Below, piece after piece: positions 52,343 to 63,011 of a stretch of DNA of 64,000 bases (positions are counted from its first letter, which is position 1; each line of letters begins with the position of its first letter). This DNA is from Tritrichomonas foetus (taxonomy: Eukaryota > Parabasalia > Tritrichomonadida > Tritrichomonadidae). The position numbers and the translations under genes were made by a program. The stretch lies in assembly GCA_001839685.1 (NCBI GenBank), contig MLAK01000519.1, positions 21,124 to 85,123 on the forward strand, given 5' to 3'. The notes beneath the pieces were generated by a model. That model was not told the origin of the DNA. It made no database searches and saw nothing but the letters and a program-made list of their open reading frames with translations.

Positions 52343-55300
52343 TTATTTGGTATTCTCTTTACAATTTTCATCAAGGAATTCCTGTGCAAGTTTCAAACCG
52401 GATTGAGCCAATTTCGTTAACATTTTCACAGCTGTATCTTTATCTTTTTCACATCCTTCACCTTTGAAAAGCATTGTTGAATAAAAGTAAATTGCTTCTG
52501 GAATTCCTCGCATTGCAGCGAGCCCAAAATATGTAAATGCATTTACCATTTCATTATTTCTCATGTACCAAATTGCAAGATTCATTTGGGAAGTTGGATT
52601 TCCAGAATTAGCATGCATTTTCAAATATTTCAAGCATTGCTCATTATTTCCATCTTTTTGGAATTTTTCTATTAAGTATTGTTGGGCATGAACTTCACCA
52701 CGATCAGCAGCCATAATATAATATTTCAGTGATTTTTGTGGATCTTCATTTTCATAAATGTAAGCTAAATGATACATGCAATTGCAATCATCAAGTTCAA
52801 CACCTTCTTTAAAGATAACCTTGGCCTTTTCCCAATCTTTTTCAACGCCAATACCATTTAAAAAGCAGATTCCATAGTTATTTATGGTACCACGATTTTT
52901 TTCGTTATTATATGCTTGCTCAAACAGTTTGAAACCTTCTTCATATTTGTTATTATTCAAATAATATGAACCTAAATAAACTATACATTCATTATTACCA
53001 AGAGCTGCGCCGGCTTTGTAAATTTTTAATGCTTTATCTAATTCTTTCTTCGCTATATAATACCTTGCTATTTCACCAGCCAAAGTATGCATGTAATAAT
53101 CTATGCAATCTGTTTCAAGAACCATTTCTATTCCTTTCTCAAAGTCTTTTGTTGTTCCAATTCCTTTTGCGATAAATGAACCAACTAAGCATTTTGCATA
53201 TGGATCTCCTTTTTCAGCACCTTGTTGAGCAAGCTTGAATGCAGTTTCATTGTCTTTAAAATATTCATGTGTAAGTTGTGCGAGTGCAAAATAAGAAGAG
53301 ACCATGTCATTTTCAATACATTTTTCAAACAAATCCCGCGCTTTTTTATAATTTTCATCAGATTTTTGAAAATTAACTAAATAGATTCCATATTTATGCA
53401 TTGCTACAATATTGTTCATTTCAACACCAACCTTTAAAACATCAACATATTCGTCTTCAAATTCTTTATGAAGAAAATCAAAGAATGCAACTTGAGATGC
53501 TCGAGATTCAAAACGTTCATTTATCAAATTGATAGCTTTTCCATATTGTTTTGATTTCAAATATAAAGAAAGTAATTCTTTGGTTGTATCTTCAGATGAT
53601 TCAACTAAATATTTTTCAGCTGCATCAGCATCATCATTCATTAAGAATAAACGGCCAAGAATCGAGGAAGCTCTTGAATCACCATGTTCTTTTGCACGCA
53701 AAATGAATCTTTTGGCATTTTCAAGATCATTTCTTTGATGGCAAATCAAACCAACAACTAATTCACAAGATGCATTAAAGTTTAATGCTCCTTTATATGC
53801 ATAATGATAAGCTTCATCATATCTTGAACGATCAAATAAGAAGCTAGAGAGGTCAGATAAAATATAATTAAAGTTATGAGCCGAACCGATTCTTCCATAC
53901 TCTTCATTTTCTTTTTCCCATTTTTTGACTTTACATAAATTTACAATTAATCCTAGTGATACTGTATTACTTTGAACAACACCTTTCATCATTAAAGCCA
54001 TAAATAGTTGTTCTTCTTTAATTGCACATTCGGGAAGTTGAATAATTTGTGATAATGCTACACATGAATCAATATGCATATCATAATAATTTTCCAGAAA
54101 GTCTTTGTCATCAGAAGAGACATTTAGTAAAGCATTATGAATCATTATATCATTAAAAAGAAGTGCGGAAACTTCATTTAATGTGGTTTTATATTGTGGA
54201 TAGACTTTTTGATGGTCATCTGAATTGTAATAAATAGTTGCATCTCTCATTCCAGTTCGAAGTTGTTGGAATTGCCAGAAACTGGTAAATTTGTCAACTT
54301 TTTCGGGCTCCTCTTCATCGAAATTCACAATTCCATAATGATAGTCAGATTGACTGGGTACTTCCATTGCAACTGATAATAACTCAGAGCCTTTTTTAGT
54401 ATTTTTAACAACTTCGTGAGTTCCGTGAGTTAAGCAATGAGAAAATAAGGCAAGACAAAATATATTGTTTTGTTTTATGCCATTTAAAAGGAAATCCGTA
54501 GTTGTTGATTTGTTTTCGTAGACATAATAAAGGCCTGCAATTGTTGGAATTAATTTTCTGTCGCCATATAAATATTTATACAAATCGGATAACATGTCAG
54601 CTCTTCGAATATGGTGAATATTTTCATAACCGAGATTTTCTAGATTATTTATCATTTGAGTTAAAAGGTTCATTTTGGTTTCAAAAATGATACAGTTTCC
54701 ATTTTTAATTAAATAAAGTATTTCTTCTATTCTTGGTCGGTGATCTGAGTTTTGCATCCACATTTGGTGACAAATACACCTGAGATTGGATGAAAGATAC
54801 TTAACATCGTCGTTAGTTGTTCTGTCTTTTTTCATGTTTGATGCAATTTCAAAGAAAACTAGACCTAATGAATAGATATCATCTCCAAAACGATTTATGA
54901 AAACATAATTTTCTTCCTCTTCCTCATCATGTGTATCTTCTTCCTCTGAATTTTCTTTACTGTTATTTTTGGTGTCGTTGATGTTATCATTTTCATTAGT
55001 TGTTGACTTTGATCTGTTCTTCTCCCTTTCTTCTTTTCTTTTTTGGAGTTGTCTTATCGCTTCTTCGGAATCGAAAAATGGAGGAACGTATTGTTTATCT
55101 TGATCGTAAAGTATGCCGGCGAATTTCTTTCCTGAAATCTGACTCGAAACTTCATAATCATAGAGTTTCACATTAAATGTTTGTTTATCAACGAGAATAA
55201 ACTCAGGCTGAAGATGGTCGAATGCTACACCATTTGCATGTAAAGTGGAGAGCGCATGAGTTATTCCAAACATAATGAATGATTTATAAGTATTATTATA

Positions 55301-56113
55301 CTTTTCTGGTTGTTTATCGTTGTCTTCCATTGAAATTAGATCTCTAAGAGTGTAACATTTCATGTATTCATAAACTACATGAGTAACAATTTCAGACTCA
55401 TCATTTAAAGTAACATAACCAACAATTTTCAACAATGTTTGATAGTTTGTAAGTCCTTGAGCAAGCATTATATCATTAACTGTTATTTTTACATCAAGTT
55501 GATTATTTTCTTCTTTCATCTTTTTGAACTCCTTCAGGAAATATTTTGAGTTTGCTTTTTCTGAGAAAACTTTAGAAAGTGCGAAATACTCATTTTCATA
55601 TTTCAATTTTTGATTTGTGAAATCATCAATTTGGAATTGTTGAATAGGTGTAAAAGTGTCATTATCATTTTGCGGCAAAGATGAACGAACCACAAACGGA
55701 ATTTTCTTGCTTGACTCCATCGGAATGAAAAGTTCTTGTGTTTGAATAATTTCTTTTGTGTCTTTTGTCAAATTGTCAACTTTAATTGAAAAATTAGCTC
55801 GTGCAATGACTAAAAATGATTCATTGACACTTTTTCTTGCTAAAACATTCACAATTAAAGGAATTTTATTTTCTGATTTTGAATCTTCAGATTTCGGCTG
55901 AATTTTCGGGCATTCGACAAAAGAAGTCAAGGACATTAATGCGATTTCGCGTGACTCGAAAATCCTTGATTTTTGTTGGGTTTGTTTGATGAGTAATGAG
56001 TATTCGATAAAATCTTGATTAGATTTCAACTCTTCTAATTGTCCGAAATCAGAAATGCATACTTTTAAGAATTTCGGTGAACGCAATTCTTCAATTTGCC
56101 CGATATCGCTCAT
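52343..56113 (-). CDS. pseudokinase with Sel1-like repeats
   Basis: A 1256-residue protein. Residues about 165-475 form a kinase-like domain: a lysine is kept at KYFLKEFKK, but the catalytic loop reads AFDHLQPEF (near 296) instead of HRDLKPEN, and the DFG position reads YDYE. An acidic Asn/Glu-rich insert (about 370-410) sits in the lobe. From about 560 to the end runs a solenoid of Sel1-like repeats of about 36 residues, clear in NNYGICFLNGIGVEKDWEKA and CLVGSFIAKGIGTTKDFEKG. Sel1 repeats bind proteins and are common beside kinase domains in trichomonads. Catalysis is unlikely; a scaffold role is inferred. The start is ATG. Confidence 0.92.
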   Translation of the reverse strand: MSDIGQIEELRSPKFLKVCISDFGQLEELKSNQDFIEYSLLIKQTQQKSRIFESREIALMSLTSFVECPKIQPKSEDSKSENKIPLIVNVLARKSVNESFLVIARANFSIKVDNLTKDTKEIIQTQELFIPMESSKKIPFVVRSSLPQNDNDTFTPIQQFQIDDFTNQKLKYENEYFALSKVFSEKANSKYFLKEFKKMKEENNQLDVKITVNDIMLAQGLTNYQTLLKIVGYVTLNDESEIVTHVVYEYMKCYTLRDLISMEDNDKQPEKYNNTYKSFIMFGITHALSTLHANGVAFDHLQPEFILVDKQTFNVKLYDYEVSSQISGKKFAGILYDQDKQYVPPFFDSEEAIRQLQKRKEEREKNRSKSTTNENDNINDTKNNSKENSEEEDTHDEEEEENYVFINRFGDDIYSLGLVFFEIASNMKKDRTTNDDVKYLSSNLRCICHQMWMQNSDHRPRIEEILYLIKNGNCIIFETKMNLLTQMINNLENLGYENIHHIRRADMLSDLYKYLYGDRKLIPTIAGLYYVYENKSTTTDFLLNGIKQNNIFCLALFSHCLTHGTHEVVKNTKKGSELLSVAMEVPSQSDYHYGIVNFDEEEPEKVDKFTSFWQFQQLRTGMRDATIYYNSDDHQKVYPQYKTTLNEVSALLFNDIMIHNALLNVSSDDKDFLENYYDMHIDSCVALSQIIQLPECAIKEEQLFMALMMKGVVQSNTVSLGLIVNLCKVKKWEKENEEYGRIGSAHNFNYILSDLSSFLFDRSRYDEAYHYAYKGALNFNASCELVVGLICHQRNDLENAKRFILRAKEHGDSRASSILGRLFLMNDDADAAEKYLVESSEDTTKELLSLYLKSKQYGKAINLINERFESRASQVAFFDFLHKEFEDEYVDVLKVGVEMNNIVAMHKYGIYLVNFQKSDENYKKARDLFEKCIENDMVSSYFALAQLTHEYFKDNETAFKLAQQGAEKGDPYAKCLVGSFIAKGIGTTKDFEKGIEMVLETDCIDYYMHTLAGEIARYYIAKKELDKALKIYKAGAALGNNECIVYLGSYYLNNNKYEEGFKLFEQAYNNEKNRGTINNYGICFLNGIGVEKDWEKAKVIFKEGVELDDCNCMYHLAYIYENEDPQKSLKYYIMAADRGEVHAQQYLIEKFQKDGNNEQCLKYLKMHANSGNPTSQMNLAIWYMRNNEMVNAFTYFGLAAMRGIPEAIYFYSTMLFKGEGCEKDKDTAVKMLTKLAQSGLKLAQEFLDENCKENTK

Positions 56114-56195
56114 TCGCGTGTATCTTGAAAAAAAAAAAAATAAAAAATTGACACGCTATCAATTTTTGTGAACTTTAAGTTAATTAAATATTTTT

Positions 56196-56447
56196 TCATA
56201 ACAAATTTTGTGTCAATACACAATTAATCAACACCTCAATTGAATCTTCGAAAAATGCAACAGAGATGTGCAGACCATATGTTGTTTTCCACCTCATATC
56301 TTTGAAAATATCATAATTGCAGTTAGAAAAATTTTTGTGCCAAACTGATATGACTTTTTTTGAAGCGCCCAAAAAGTCAGAGGATGGAATGAAGTGACCA
56401 AATTTTAATTGAAATAATATGTTGATTCTATTATTTGTTTTCCTCAT
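56196..56447 (-). CDS. small ORF, possible gene fragment
   Basis: An 83-residue frame starting at an ATG preceded by TATC. The composition (FQLKFGHFIPSSDF, then SKKVISVWHKNF) is more protein-like than the surrounding DNA and faintly recalls helix-turn-helix segments of trichomonad repeat families. It could be a decayed piece of such a gene. No function assigned. Confidence 0.3.
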   Translation of the reverse strand: MRKTNNRINILFQLKFGHFIPSSDFLGASKKVISVWHKNFSNCNYDIFKDMRWKTTYGLHISVAFFEDSIEVLINCVLTQNLL

Positions 56448-57136
56448 GATACTCAATAGAAATCACGAATTGAATCATGTATCTGGGATTCAGTACTGAA
56501 ATAGAAACGTATACTACAACAGAAATTATTATCAATAAGCGAATTTTTTTTTACAGTTTATTTCACTTGTTGAAATTCCAGAATGAGCATTATATTACAT
56601 ATAATATGATGAAATCTTATATCATTCATCTAATAACAAGAAAAGGAATAATTTATACAATAATCTTTTTTCATTTGATAAGACCGAAATAATATCAATT
56701 TATTAAAAAATAATCTAATTGTTCTTTTGTTAATGGAAACAACGATTTTGGGTTCGAAATTCCTTGGATTGTGTTTTCTTGGAATCATTTATATGAATAA
56801 TTTGGCCAGTTTCCTATTTGATACTTATTGTTGCTATTTAAATATCGCTCTGATGGTACAAACTATTTCAATTTCATACATTTACAGAATAAATGAATTA
56901 AGCGCATAGTATGTTAGATTGCATGAATTTCTATCAATTCCATTCTATAACCAATACATAGAGTGTTTTCACACTGATTCATTTTCAATCATTACAATGG
57001 ACGTAAGCGTGAATTTGTCAGATACATATTCATGAGCATAAACACATGAGAGTCTAATTGTTTAATTCATTCCTTCATCAAAATAGTTGAGCAATATTTT
57101 TATTTGGGAACTTTTATTAAGAAATAATTTATCTTT

Positions 57137-57286
57137 TTAGTTACCATTATGATTATATTGATCATAATGTTCATGATTCAATTCAACTAAATTTGGACAT
57201 GCAATTTGTGGTAAATGCTTTTTTAGACGAATGAGATGGAGATATTTCATTGTATCTGGAGTTCCATGACCTCTAACTCTTTTCAT
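57137..57286 (-). CDS. 49-residue small ORF
   Basis: ATG to TAA frame encoding MKRVRGHGTPDTMKY and a basic helix-like stretch, then a His/Asn-rich tail. Codon choice resembles real genes here, but I see no initiator-like motif before the ATG and no recognisable family. It may be a small gene or the remnant of a larger one. Confidence 0.3.
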   Translation of the reverse strand: MKRVRGHGTPDTMKYLHLIRLKKHLPQIACPNLVELNHEHYDQYNHNGN

Positions 57287-57621
57287 TGTCGTTTTCTTTA
57301 AGATATTTTAATGACATACACATTGAATGAGAGATTTCATTCATTTCAAAAGAAATTTTTTTACTATATTGTTATTTTCAGAAAAAGAAAACTTCAAAGT
57401 CTGTTTATTCATCATGACCTTCAAGTTAGTTTCGGGAGAAAAACAATTTGATAAAAATAATAGTATTAATGATATTTTTTTTCTAGTTTAGTAAAAACAT
57501 CCGCATTATTAAACAAAAGTTATCAGCAGCTGAATAAATGTCTATATACGTATATACGTGAGCAGCATAGCATATATATTCGTCATTAATAAAAAATTGA
57601 AAAGAAAATATAGTCAACAAA

Positions 57622-59817
57622 TCAAAAAACATCTTCGTCCGAATAATAGTCATCATGATTCAGATCAACTGGAGGATTTTCGAAATGATGTGCAGTTTCA
57701 ATAATTCCAATGACTTTTTTTGTAGTTCCAGTTTTCTTTTGATTATTTGAAGAATTATTGATACAATTATTTTGACACTCATTCTTAACCTTTTGATAAA
57801 CATTTTGAGCGTTTTGCAAAAGGTTTTGCAAATTCTTGTATTTTTCTTCAAATGAAGTCTTTGAAATATTGAACATTGCAATAATTTCAGGTTTCAAAGC
57901 CGAATCTTTCTTATTTGGTTTATTTTCAATGATTGTCAGTTTCTTTTCGATTTCAGAAAAACTGTTATTATTGCTTTCATTAATTTCGTGAATTTTTTGA
58001 GTAGCTAAGGCCAAATTTTCATGTACTTCGTCGAAAAACTTGCTGAAATTTTTTTGTGTTTGATTTATTCGTTCTTCGATTTCATTCAAACGTTTTTCAG
58101 ATTCATCTATTTTTTCAACTGCCTTTGAAAAAAGAATCATGTCTGTTTTCACGACTGTTTGAATATTTTCATCTACTTTTTGATTTGAAGATTGAATGAA
58201 TGTTTCTGCGAAATGGCGAATCTGAATATTTTTTTCATTTTCAATTAAATATGTAAAATTATCAAATTTCTTATAAACATCTTTTGGATTTTTTTGAACA
58301 TGCTCCATTTCATCTTCAATTCGTTTCAGGAAATTTTCATTTTGTTCATTAAATTGGCTTTTTATTGTTTCAATAGTTTGAACTGTTTCATTTCGAAAAA
58401 CTTCGAAGTTTTTCTGTGAATTATCGATGGCTTTTTCCAAAGTTTCATTTAAATTATTCTGATAGGAATTTGATTCATCATTAACTTTTTGAATAGATTT
58501 GTTGATATCATCTTCGATTAACTTGGTCTGTTCGGAAATTGATTTGGTTTCTTCATTTATTATTTCTTTCAATTGAGTGAATTTGTTGGAAATTTGATCT
58601 GAAATTTGATTGACTTCGTTTGAGTAATGCCTCAAAAAGTTTTTATTTTCAATAACTTCATTTCCCACTTTTTCTGAATGTTTTCGAAATTCAGTGTCAT
58701 TCAAAGTTTGAATTGATTGAGCGAAATTATGAAATTGGTCATCAAGTGAGTTCTTAAGGTGATTTAATTCATCTTTATAATGAATGGTTGATGCTGATTT
58801 AATAAATACACTATTTTCAATATCAGCTAAATTTTTCATTGTTGATTCGATTTTATCATTTAATCGATGGTTTTCATTGATATGCTCTGATATGTTAAAT
58901 TGACCATTAAACTGGCTACTATCAAAGAATGTTTGTAATTTATTTGAGAAATTACCGATTAAAACTTTTTGTTCTGTTAAACTTTCATTAATTTTGAAAT
59001 TGTCATTTTGTAAAATTTTCTCATATTTATCAAGAATTATGTCAAGATATGAATTTCTCTCAAAAAGTGAACCTGTCATATTTGGAATGATTCTAGAGAA
59101 TATTTCATTGTATGGCTTTTCTACGGTTTCGGAAATGACTGAAGATAAATTTTGGCAATTTTTGGAAATTTTAGATGTAATTAATTCGTTTAATTTTTTC
59201 ATAATCAATTTATGTTGAATTAAAATTTCGTCAATTCGACTAATCCGCTTTGTGAAATGTGATATTTTGAATGGGCGACTTGATGATGGTGGAATTGGAA
59301 GATCAGCCTGACCAAAATCGGTTTGTTTTACAATAATATTTAAATCATTATTTAAATTCAAATTTAATTCGTTATTTAAGCTTTCTGGAATTTCATTCAA
59401 TTGCTTGATTATATTTTTATGCTTTCTTGGTGATTTATTTGGAATATTTTTCTCGAAATTTTGAAATGGCTCATTTATCACTTTTTTCTGGTTTTGATTG
59501 TCTGATATTGGTTTGTTTGCAATATTTGGCGGTTTTCTTCTCGGCGACTCAATCGGCGGCGTGTCTGTTGCGAATGGCGCTCGTATTCGTCTCCGATTCA
59601 AATTTGGCGGTTTGACTGGTTTTACAATATTTCTTGGGCTTTGCTTAATTGAAAGCAACGATTTTGAAGGAGCCTGCTTTTGATTCAAGAAATTTGGATT
59701 GTGAATAATTGCTACATTTTTGTTTTCGTTGTCATTCAGAATGTTGACACGAGTGAAAGGTAAAGGAGAAGACTTTCTGACAGCCCCTCCTGGGGCAAAT
59801 CGAAATTTCGTCTTCAT
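57622..59817 (-). CDS. long coiled-coil protein
   Basis: A 731-residue protein. The first 160 residues are basic and Pro/Ser/Asn-rich (KPVKPPNLNRRRIR), probably disordered and possibly microtubule- or membrane-binding. Residues about 190-690 are nearly continuous heptad-like coiled coil with Asn/Glu/Lys/Ile/Phe-rich helices, and the tail ends in an acidic DHDDYYSDEDVF. No family is recognised; such a plan suits a cytoskeletal or basal-body component, which is inference only. The start is ATG. GTCACTTTTT lies a little upstream on the coding strand and could be an initiator. Confidence 0.88.
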   Translation of the reverse strand: MKTKFRFAPGGAVRKSSPLPFTRVNILNDNENKNVAIIHNPNFLNQKQAPSKSLLSIKQSPRNIVKPVKPPNLNRRRIRAPFATDTPPIESPRRKPPNIANKPISDNQNQKKVINEPFQNFEKNIPNKSPRKHKNIIKQLNEIPESLNNELNLNLNNDLNIIVKQTDFGQADLPIPPSSSRPFKISHFTKRISRIDEILIQHKLIMKKLNELITSKISKNCQNLSSVISETVEKPYNEIFSRIIPNMTGSLFERNSYLDIILDKYEKILQNDNFKINESLTEQKVLIGNFSNKLQTFFDSSQFNGQFNISEHINENHRLNDKIESTMKNLADIENSVFIKSASTIHYKDELNHLKNSLDDQFHNFAQSIQTLNDTEFRKHSEKVGNEVIENKNFLRHYSNEVNQISDQISNKFTQLKEIINEETKSISEQTKLIEDDINKSIQKVNDESNSYQNNLNETLEKAIDNSQKNFEVFRNETVQTIETIKSQFNEQNENFLKRIEDEMEHVQKNPKDVYKKFDNFTYLIENEKNIQIRHFAETFIQSSNQKVDENIQTVVKTDMILFSKAVEKIDESEKRLNEIEERINQTQKNFSKFFDEVHENLALATQKIHEINESNNNSFSEIEKKLTIIENKPNKKDSALKPEIIAMFNISKTSFEEKYKNLQNLLQNAQNVYQKVKNECQNNCINNSSNNQKKTGTTKKVIGIIETAHHFENPPVDLNHDDYYSDEDVF

Positions 59818-60293
59818 TCCAAATAACGATCAAAAAGTGACTTTAAACAGTCGATATTTTGAAAACAAATAAGAAATTTGAATGGATCGATAGGAATTTG
59901 GATGAACTTTTTCAATAAAAACAAAATCTCTGATCTGAAACCTCATGTTGACGTAGTATCCTCCCAATCATACGAGGATATGATCCTTTGTTATATAAAC
60001 TTTAAATAAATTATATTAAAGATTCTTTGAAAATATAATATTAGAAATTGGAAATAAAAAAAATAGTAATAAGTCAAGCTTTTCATATTATATTTACTAA
60101 AAACAAAACATGGACTGAAATTAGCTATTCAGATTAGACAAAATATCATGGGAAAGCATTGATAGTATTGATACATAGATGGTTTGACAGCTGATAAAGC
60201 TGCTAAATAATTAAACAAGTTTTTGTAGTATTCTTCTTTATGTAACTAGTAATCGTTCGACACAATCGACTTCTGCATCCTGAATGTGTGCTC
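59818..60293. other. intergenic, no gene seen
   Basis: Nearly 0.5 kb between the coiled-coil gene and the kinase remnant, AT-rich, with nothing I can name. Confidence 0.55.
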
Positions 60294-60760
60294 CTAATCG
60301 AAATTTTGGTTGGATTTATTGTTTGATTCAATGTTTGATCTAGTGTTTGATTCAATGTTTGTTGTACTCAGGTTTTGGACTTTCTGTTTTATCTTCTTAG
60401 TTTGGAGTGCATCCTCTACGGAAATTCGTGTTTCTAGATTTGGATCGAGCATTGATTTTAATAAATATAAAGCCTCTTGTGAAGCATTTTGTGGTTCCTC
60501 ATATTCTGAAATAGCATGACTCATGAATTCACTGATGTTATCATTTTGAATTGGAATCATGTTGCAAGCATTACATATGAAATGATACCTGCTGACCAAA
60601 TGTCTGATTTATTTCGAATGTATGAGTGAGGTTGATGATTTCTGGAGCAGTATAATGAATTGATCTACATCAAGTGAAGCCAATCCAAAACGATGGTCCA
60701 ACCATTATAAACATGTCTTTCCAAAATATCAGAAGACACCAGTTTCACATCAAGGTTCTA
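60294..60760 (-). pseudogene. protein kinase C-lobe remnant, several frameshifts
   Basis: Reading the minus strand, pieces of one kinase domain appear in order but in different frames: RFGLASLDVDQF (DFG region, with the Asp lost), then TAPEIINL, then SYIRNKSDIWSAGIISYVM, then a longer open part with LLKSMLDPNLETRISVEDAL (subdomain XI) and an Asn/Ser-rich tail. At least three frame changes and stops separate them. This is a dead copy, perhaps of a CAMK-like kinase. The N-lobe is not seen. Confidence 0.7.
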
Positions 60761-61139
60761 TAATGCTTTTCACAAGCAACAATCAGCACAGCTGTGGTGT
60801 TGTCACAAAGTAGAGCGAAATTTTCTACCAATATGATTGGAAATGGAATTAAAGCAATGGGTACTGCCAAAAAGAAAGGATTAAGCTTAATTAATTTTTA
60901 ATTATTTTAGACAAAATCTATGTTTTAAAATGTACTAATTTATTAAATCATGCAATTTTTTTTAAGAAGAAATACTAGTAATTACAAATGTAGAAAATAT
61001 TAAATACTTAACATATGTATGCATTTCGGGCTAATATTTTTGTCCCAGGTAAAATGTCATTATGCTAAAGGTGCCCCAAGTCTATAGGGACAATGATTTT
61101 CCGGTCCAATCCCTGGAGACTTAAAAGCATTCCAAAAAT
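60761..61139. other. intergenic, no gene seen
   Basis: About 0.4 kb of AT-rich DNA beyond the kinase remnant. The minus strand near 60790-60810 reads DNTTAVLIVAC, which might belong to the remnant, but I cannot place it. Confidence 0.45.
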
Positions 61140-62759
61140 TTAAAAATCTTCGAACAAGTCATTCATTGCAAGAGGTGCGCTTAATAATTCACTTTGGATT
61201 TCCTTTTCTTTATAATGCAATTTATTTGATCGAGAAAAATTGTAAGCAGCCTTCTGTGAATCAAACATCACGTAAACTTTTCCAGGCTCTTCAGCTTTTG
61301 AGATTTTTTGAACTTTTCCAAACTCTAGGAAGAATTGAAGTAAATCTTCATAACTTTCATTTAGTTCAATTGGGAAAACTTTGACAGTGAGATAATTTGT
61401 TTGTTGAGGGAATCTTTCTTTGGATGCTCCAGGAGAAAGTGGAATAAATTCTTCAAAGTAAAGCTTTTGATTATTTATACAATTTTTAGAGATGACTTCT
61501 TTAATAATATCATGATTCTCTGGATTCAGCTTTAACAAAAATTCCGGATAGTCAAGCTTATATTCAATTTTTTCGATACAAATTGGGTCTAGTTGGCAAT
61601 ATCTCGAAATATCTTCAATTGTATAATGAAATGGAAAGTTTCCAACAATAGCCCAATCACCACGAATATGACCCCTCAAAAGATTGCCACTTTCTAAAAA
61701 TGACTCAGCTTGGCTTCTTGGTAATTTGATGTTGGCCCACCTTGCCACATTTTGGTTTTGATGTTGGAAAACAATTTCATAATCAATAATAACTGGGTCA
61801 TCACCATTAGTGGTGAAATCAATGGTATCTTTTTCTGTGAGTGGGAAGTAATTTTTTCTCACTATCTCTTTTTCTACAATTTTCTCAAGTGGAGATGATT
61901 CAGGGATTGGAGAGATGACACAATCCTCTTTATTTTCTTGTATTTCAACTTTACGTTTGTTTGATTTTTTGTTTTTCTTTTCTTTTGAAGCAATACGATT
62001 GGAATCTTTATTAATCCTAATTTTTTCATTGATTTCTTCATGTGTGATGCAAATGGCTGTAATTAATTCTTCATCTTCTTCTTCATCACCTTCATTTTCA
62101 AGAGTATAACTTTTTGCGCCATTGAAAAGCTTAATTAAATGTACTGCATCTTCTTGTTCTTCAACGCCAATCAAAATACGTCCTTCGACGATTTCAGAAT
62201 AAGAAACTGGTGGATTCTTCAGGTTAGATTTAATATAATTGTTGAAATTGGTGAGAAATGCATCTTTGGTGAGTTTTTGATGTAAATTTAAAATTTGAAT
62301 AATGTAAACTCCAAATGAGACACAACAATTCAAAACAGATGAACAAAAAGTGTACAAATTTAAACAATCTTCAACAGATGAAACTTGTAAAATGATACAA
62401 TTAGGAGAATTTTGAATTGTATAGCCACCAAGGAGTATTTCTTCTGAAATAGTTTCAATAGTTTCTTGCAATTTTTCATCTTTTTTTGGAGAGAAACATA
62501 AGCACAATTCATTGGATTGATGAAGATCGTATCTGTCTGAAATGTATTTAACAATTTTTTGGCCTGTGAATGCATCATTAAGTAATTTCTGAATTTTTTT
62601 TTCTGATGATGTGTCGAAGTACTTTTGATCAAGATTAATAATTGAAAAGTGATCTTTAGCAATTTTGCATGAGCGCGCATATAAAAGATTCGTTCCTAGT
62701 GTTTTTCGAATAGTGTTTACTGGAGCCGGTTTTGATGATTTGATAATGAAGCTTCTCAT
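61140..62759 (-). CDS. RRM-domain RNA-binding protein
   Basis: A 539-residue protein whose C-terminus (about 455-530) folds like an RNA recognition motif: RNP2-like LTVKVFPIEL, a helix EDLLQFFLEFG, RNP1-like VYVMFDSQ and a final strand. Earlier parts hold similar beta-alpha patterns (GRILIGVEEQEDAVHLIKLF near 195-215) that may be degenerate RRMs. A Lys-rich stretch (near 265-285) could be a nuclear signal. The specific pathway is unknown. The start is ATG at 62759, preceded by a T-run and TTCATTCATT, an initiator-like context. Confidence 0.85.
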   Translation of the reverse strand: MRSFIIKSSKPAPVNTIRKTLGTNLLYARSCKIAKDHFSIINLDQKYFDTSSEKKIQKLLNDAFTGQKIVKYISDRYDLHQSNELCLCFSPKKDEKLQETIETISEEILLGGYTIQNSPNCIILQVSSVEDCLNLYTFCSSVLNCCVSFGVYIIQILNLHQKLTKDAFLTNFNNYIKSNLKNPPVSYSEIVEGRILIGVEEQEDAVHLIKLFNGAKSYTLENEGDEEEDEELITAICITHEEINEKIRINKDSNRIASKEKKNKKSNKRKVEIQENKEDCVISPIPESSPLEKIVEKEIVRKNYFPLTEKDTIDFTTNGDDPVIIDYEIVFQHQNQNVARWANIKLPRSQAESFLESGNLLRGHIRGDWAIVGNFPFHYTIEDISRYCQLDPICIEKIEYKLDYPEFLLKLNPENHDIIKEVISKNCINNQKLYFEEFIPLSPGASKERFPQQTNYLTVKVFPIELNESYEDLLQFFLEFGKVQKISKAEEPGKVYVMFDSQKAAYNFSRSNKLHYKEKEIQSELLSAPLAMNDLFEDF

Positions 62760-62861
62760 GACAAAAAAAAAAAATGAATGAATTCAATTTTTTAAGGAAA
62801 ATCTGTCTGGAAAAGTTCTTCTCAAATTGAAAGTTTCCAAGTCAAAATTTTTGATACATTA

Positions 62862-63009
62862 AGGGTCAACTGCCATACGTTTATATTTATTTATTTTGAA
62901 AGAAATAGTGGTTATACCAGTTTTTCGGAAAAAGTTATGTTTTGAATTAAACTGCCACAAATCTATTCAAATATAATTCAAATGTTTATTTTTTTTGGCA
63001 GTTGACCCT
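62862..63009. mobile_element. 148-bp MITE, Tc1/mariner-like
   Basis: AGGGTCAACTGCCA at 62862-62875 and its exact inverted copy TGGCAGTTGACCCT at 62996-63009 bound 148 bp of AT-rich non-coding DNA. Both ends are flanked outside by TA (62860-62861 and 63010-63011), the target duplication of Tc1/mariner transposases. A further ACTGCCA motif occurs inside, near 62951. The element carries no ORF and would depend on a transposase elsewhere. Confidence 0.7.
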
Positions 63010-63011
63010 TA

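Larger units (their letters stand above)
56114..57621. other. intergenic with two doubtful small ORFs
   Basis: About 1.5 kb. Apart from the two small minus-strand frames listed at 56196 and 57137, I see no gene. Plus-strand frames at 56477 and 56727 are hydrophobic AT-rich stretches without coding character. Confidence 0.5.

Noticed and set aside
56477..56909. Plus-strand hydrophobic frames as membrane peptides
   Set aside because: AT-rich random sequence readily gives Ile/Phe/Leu-rich frames; their starts and codons lack support.
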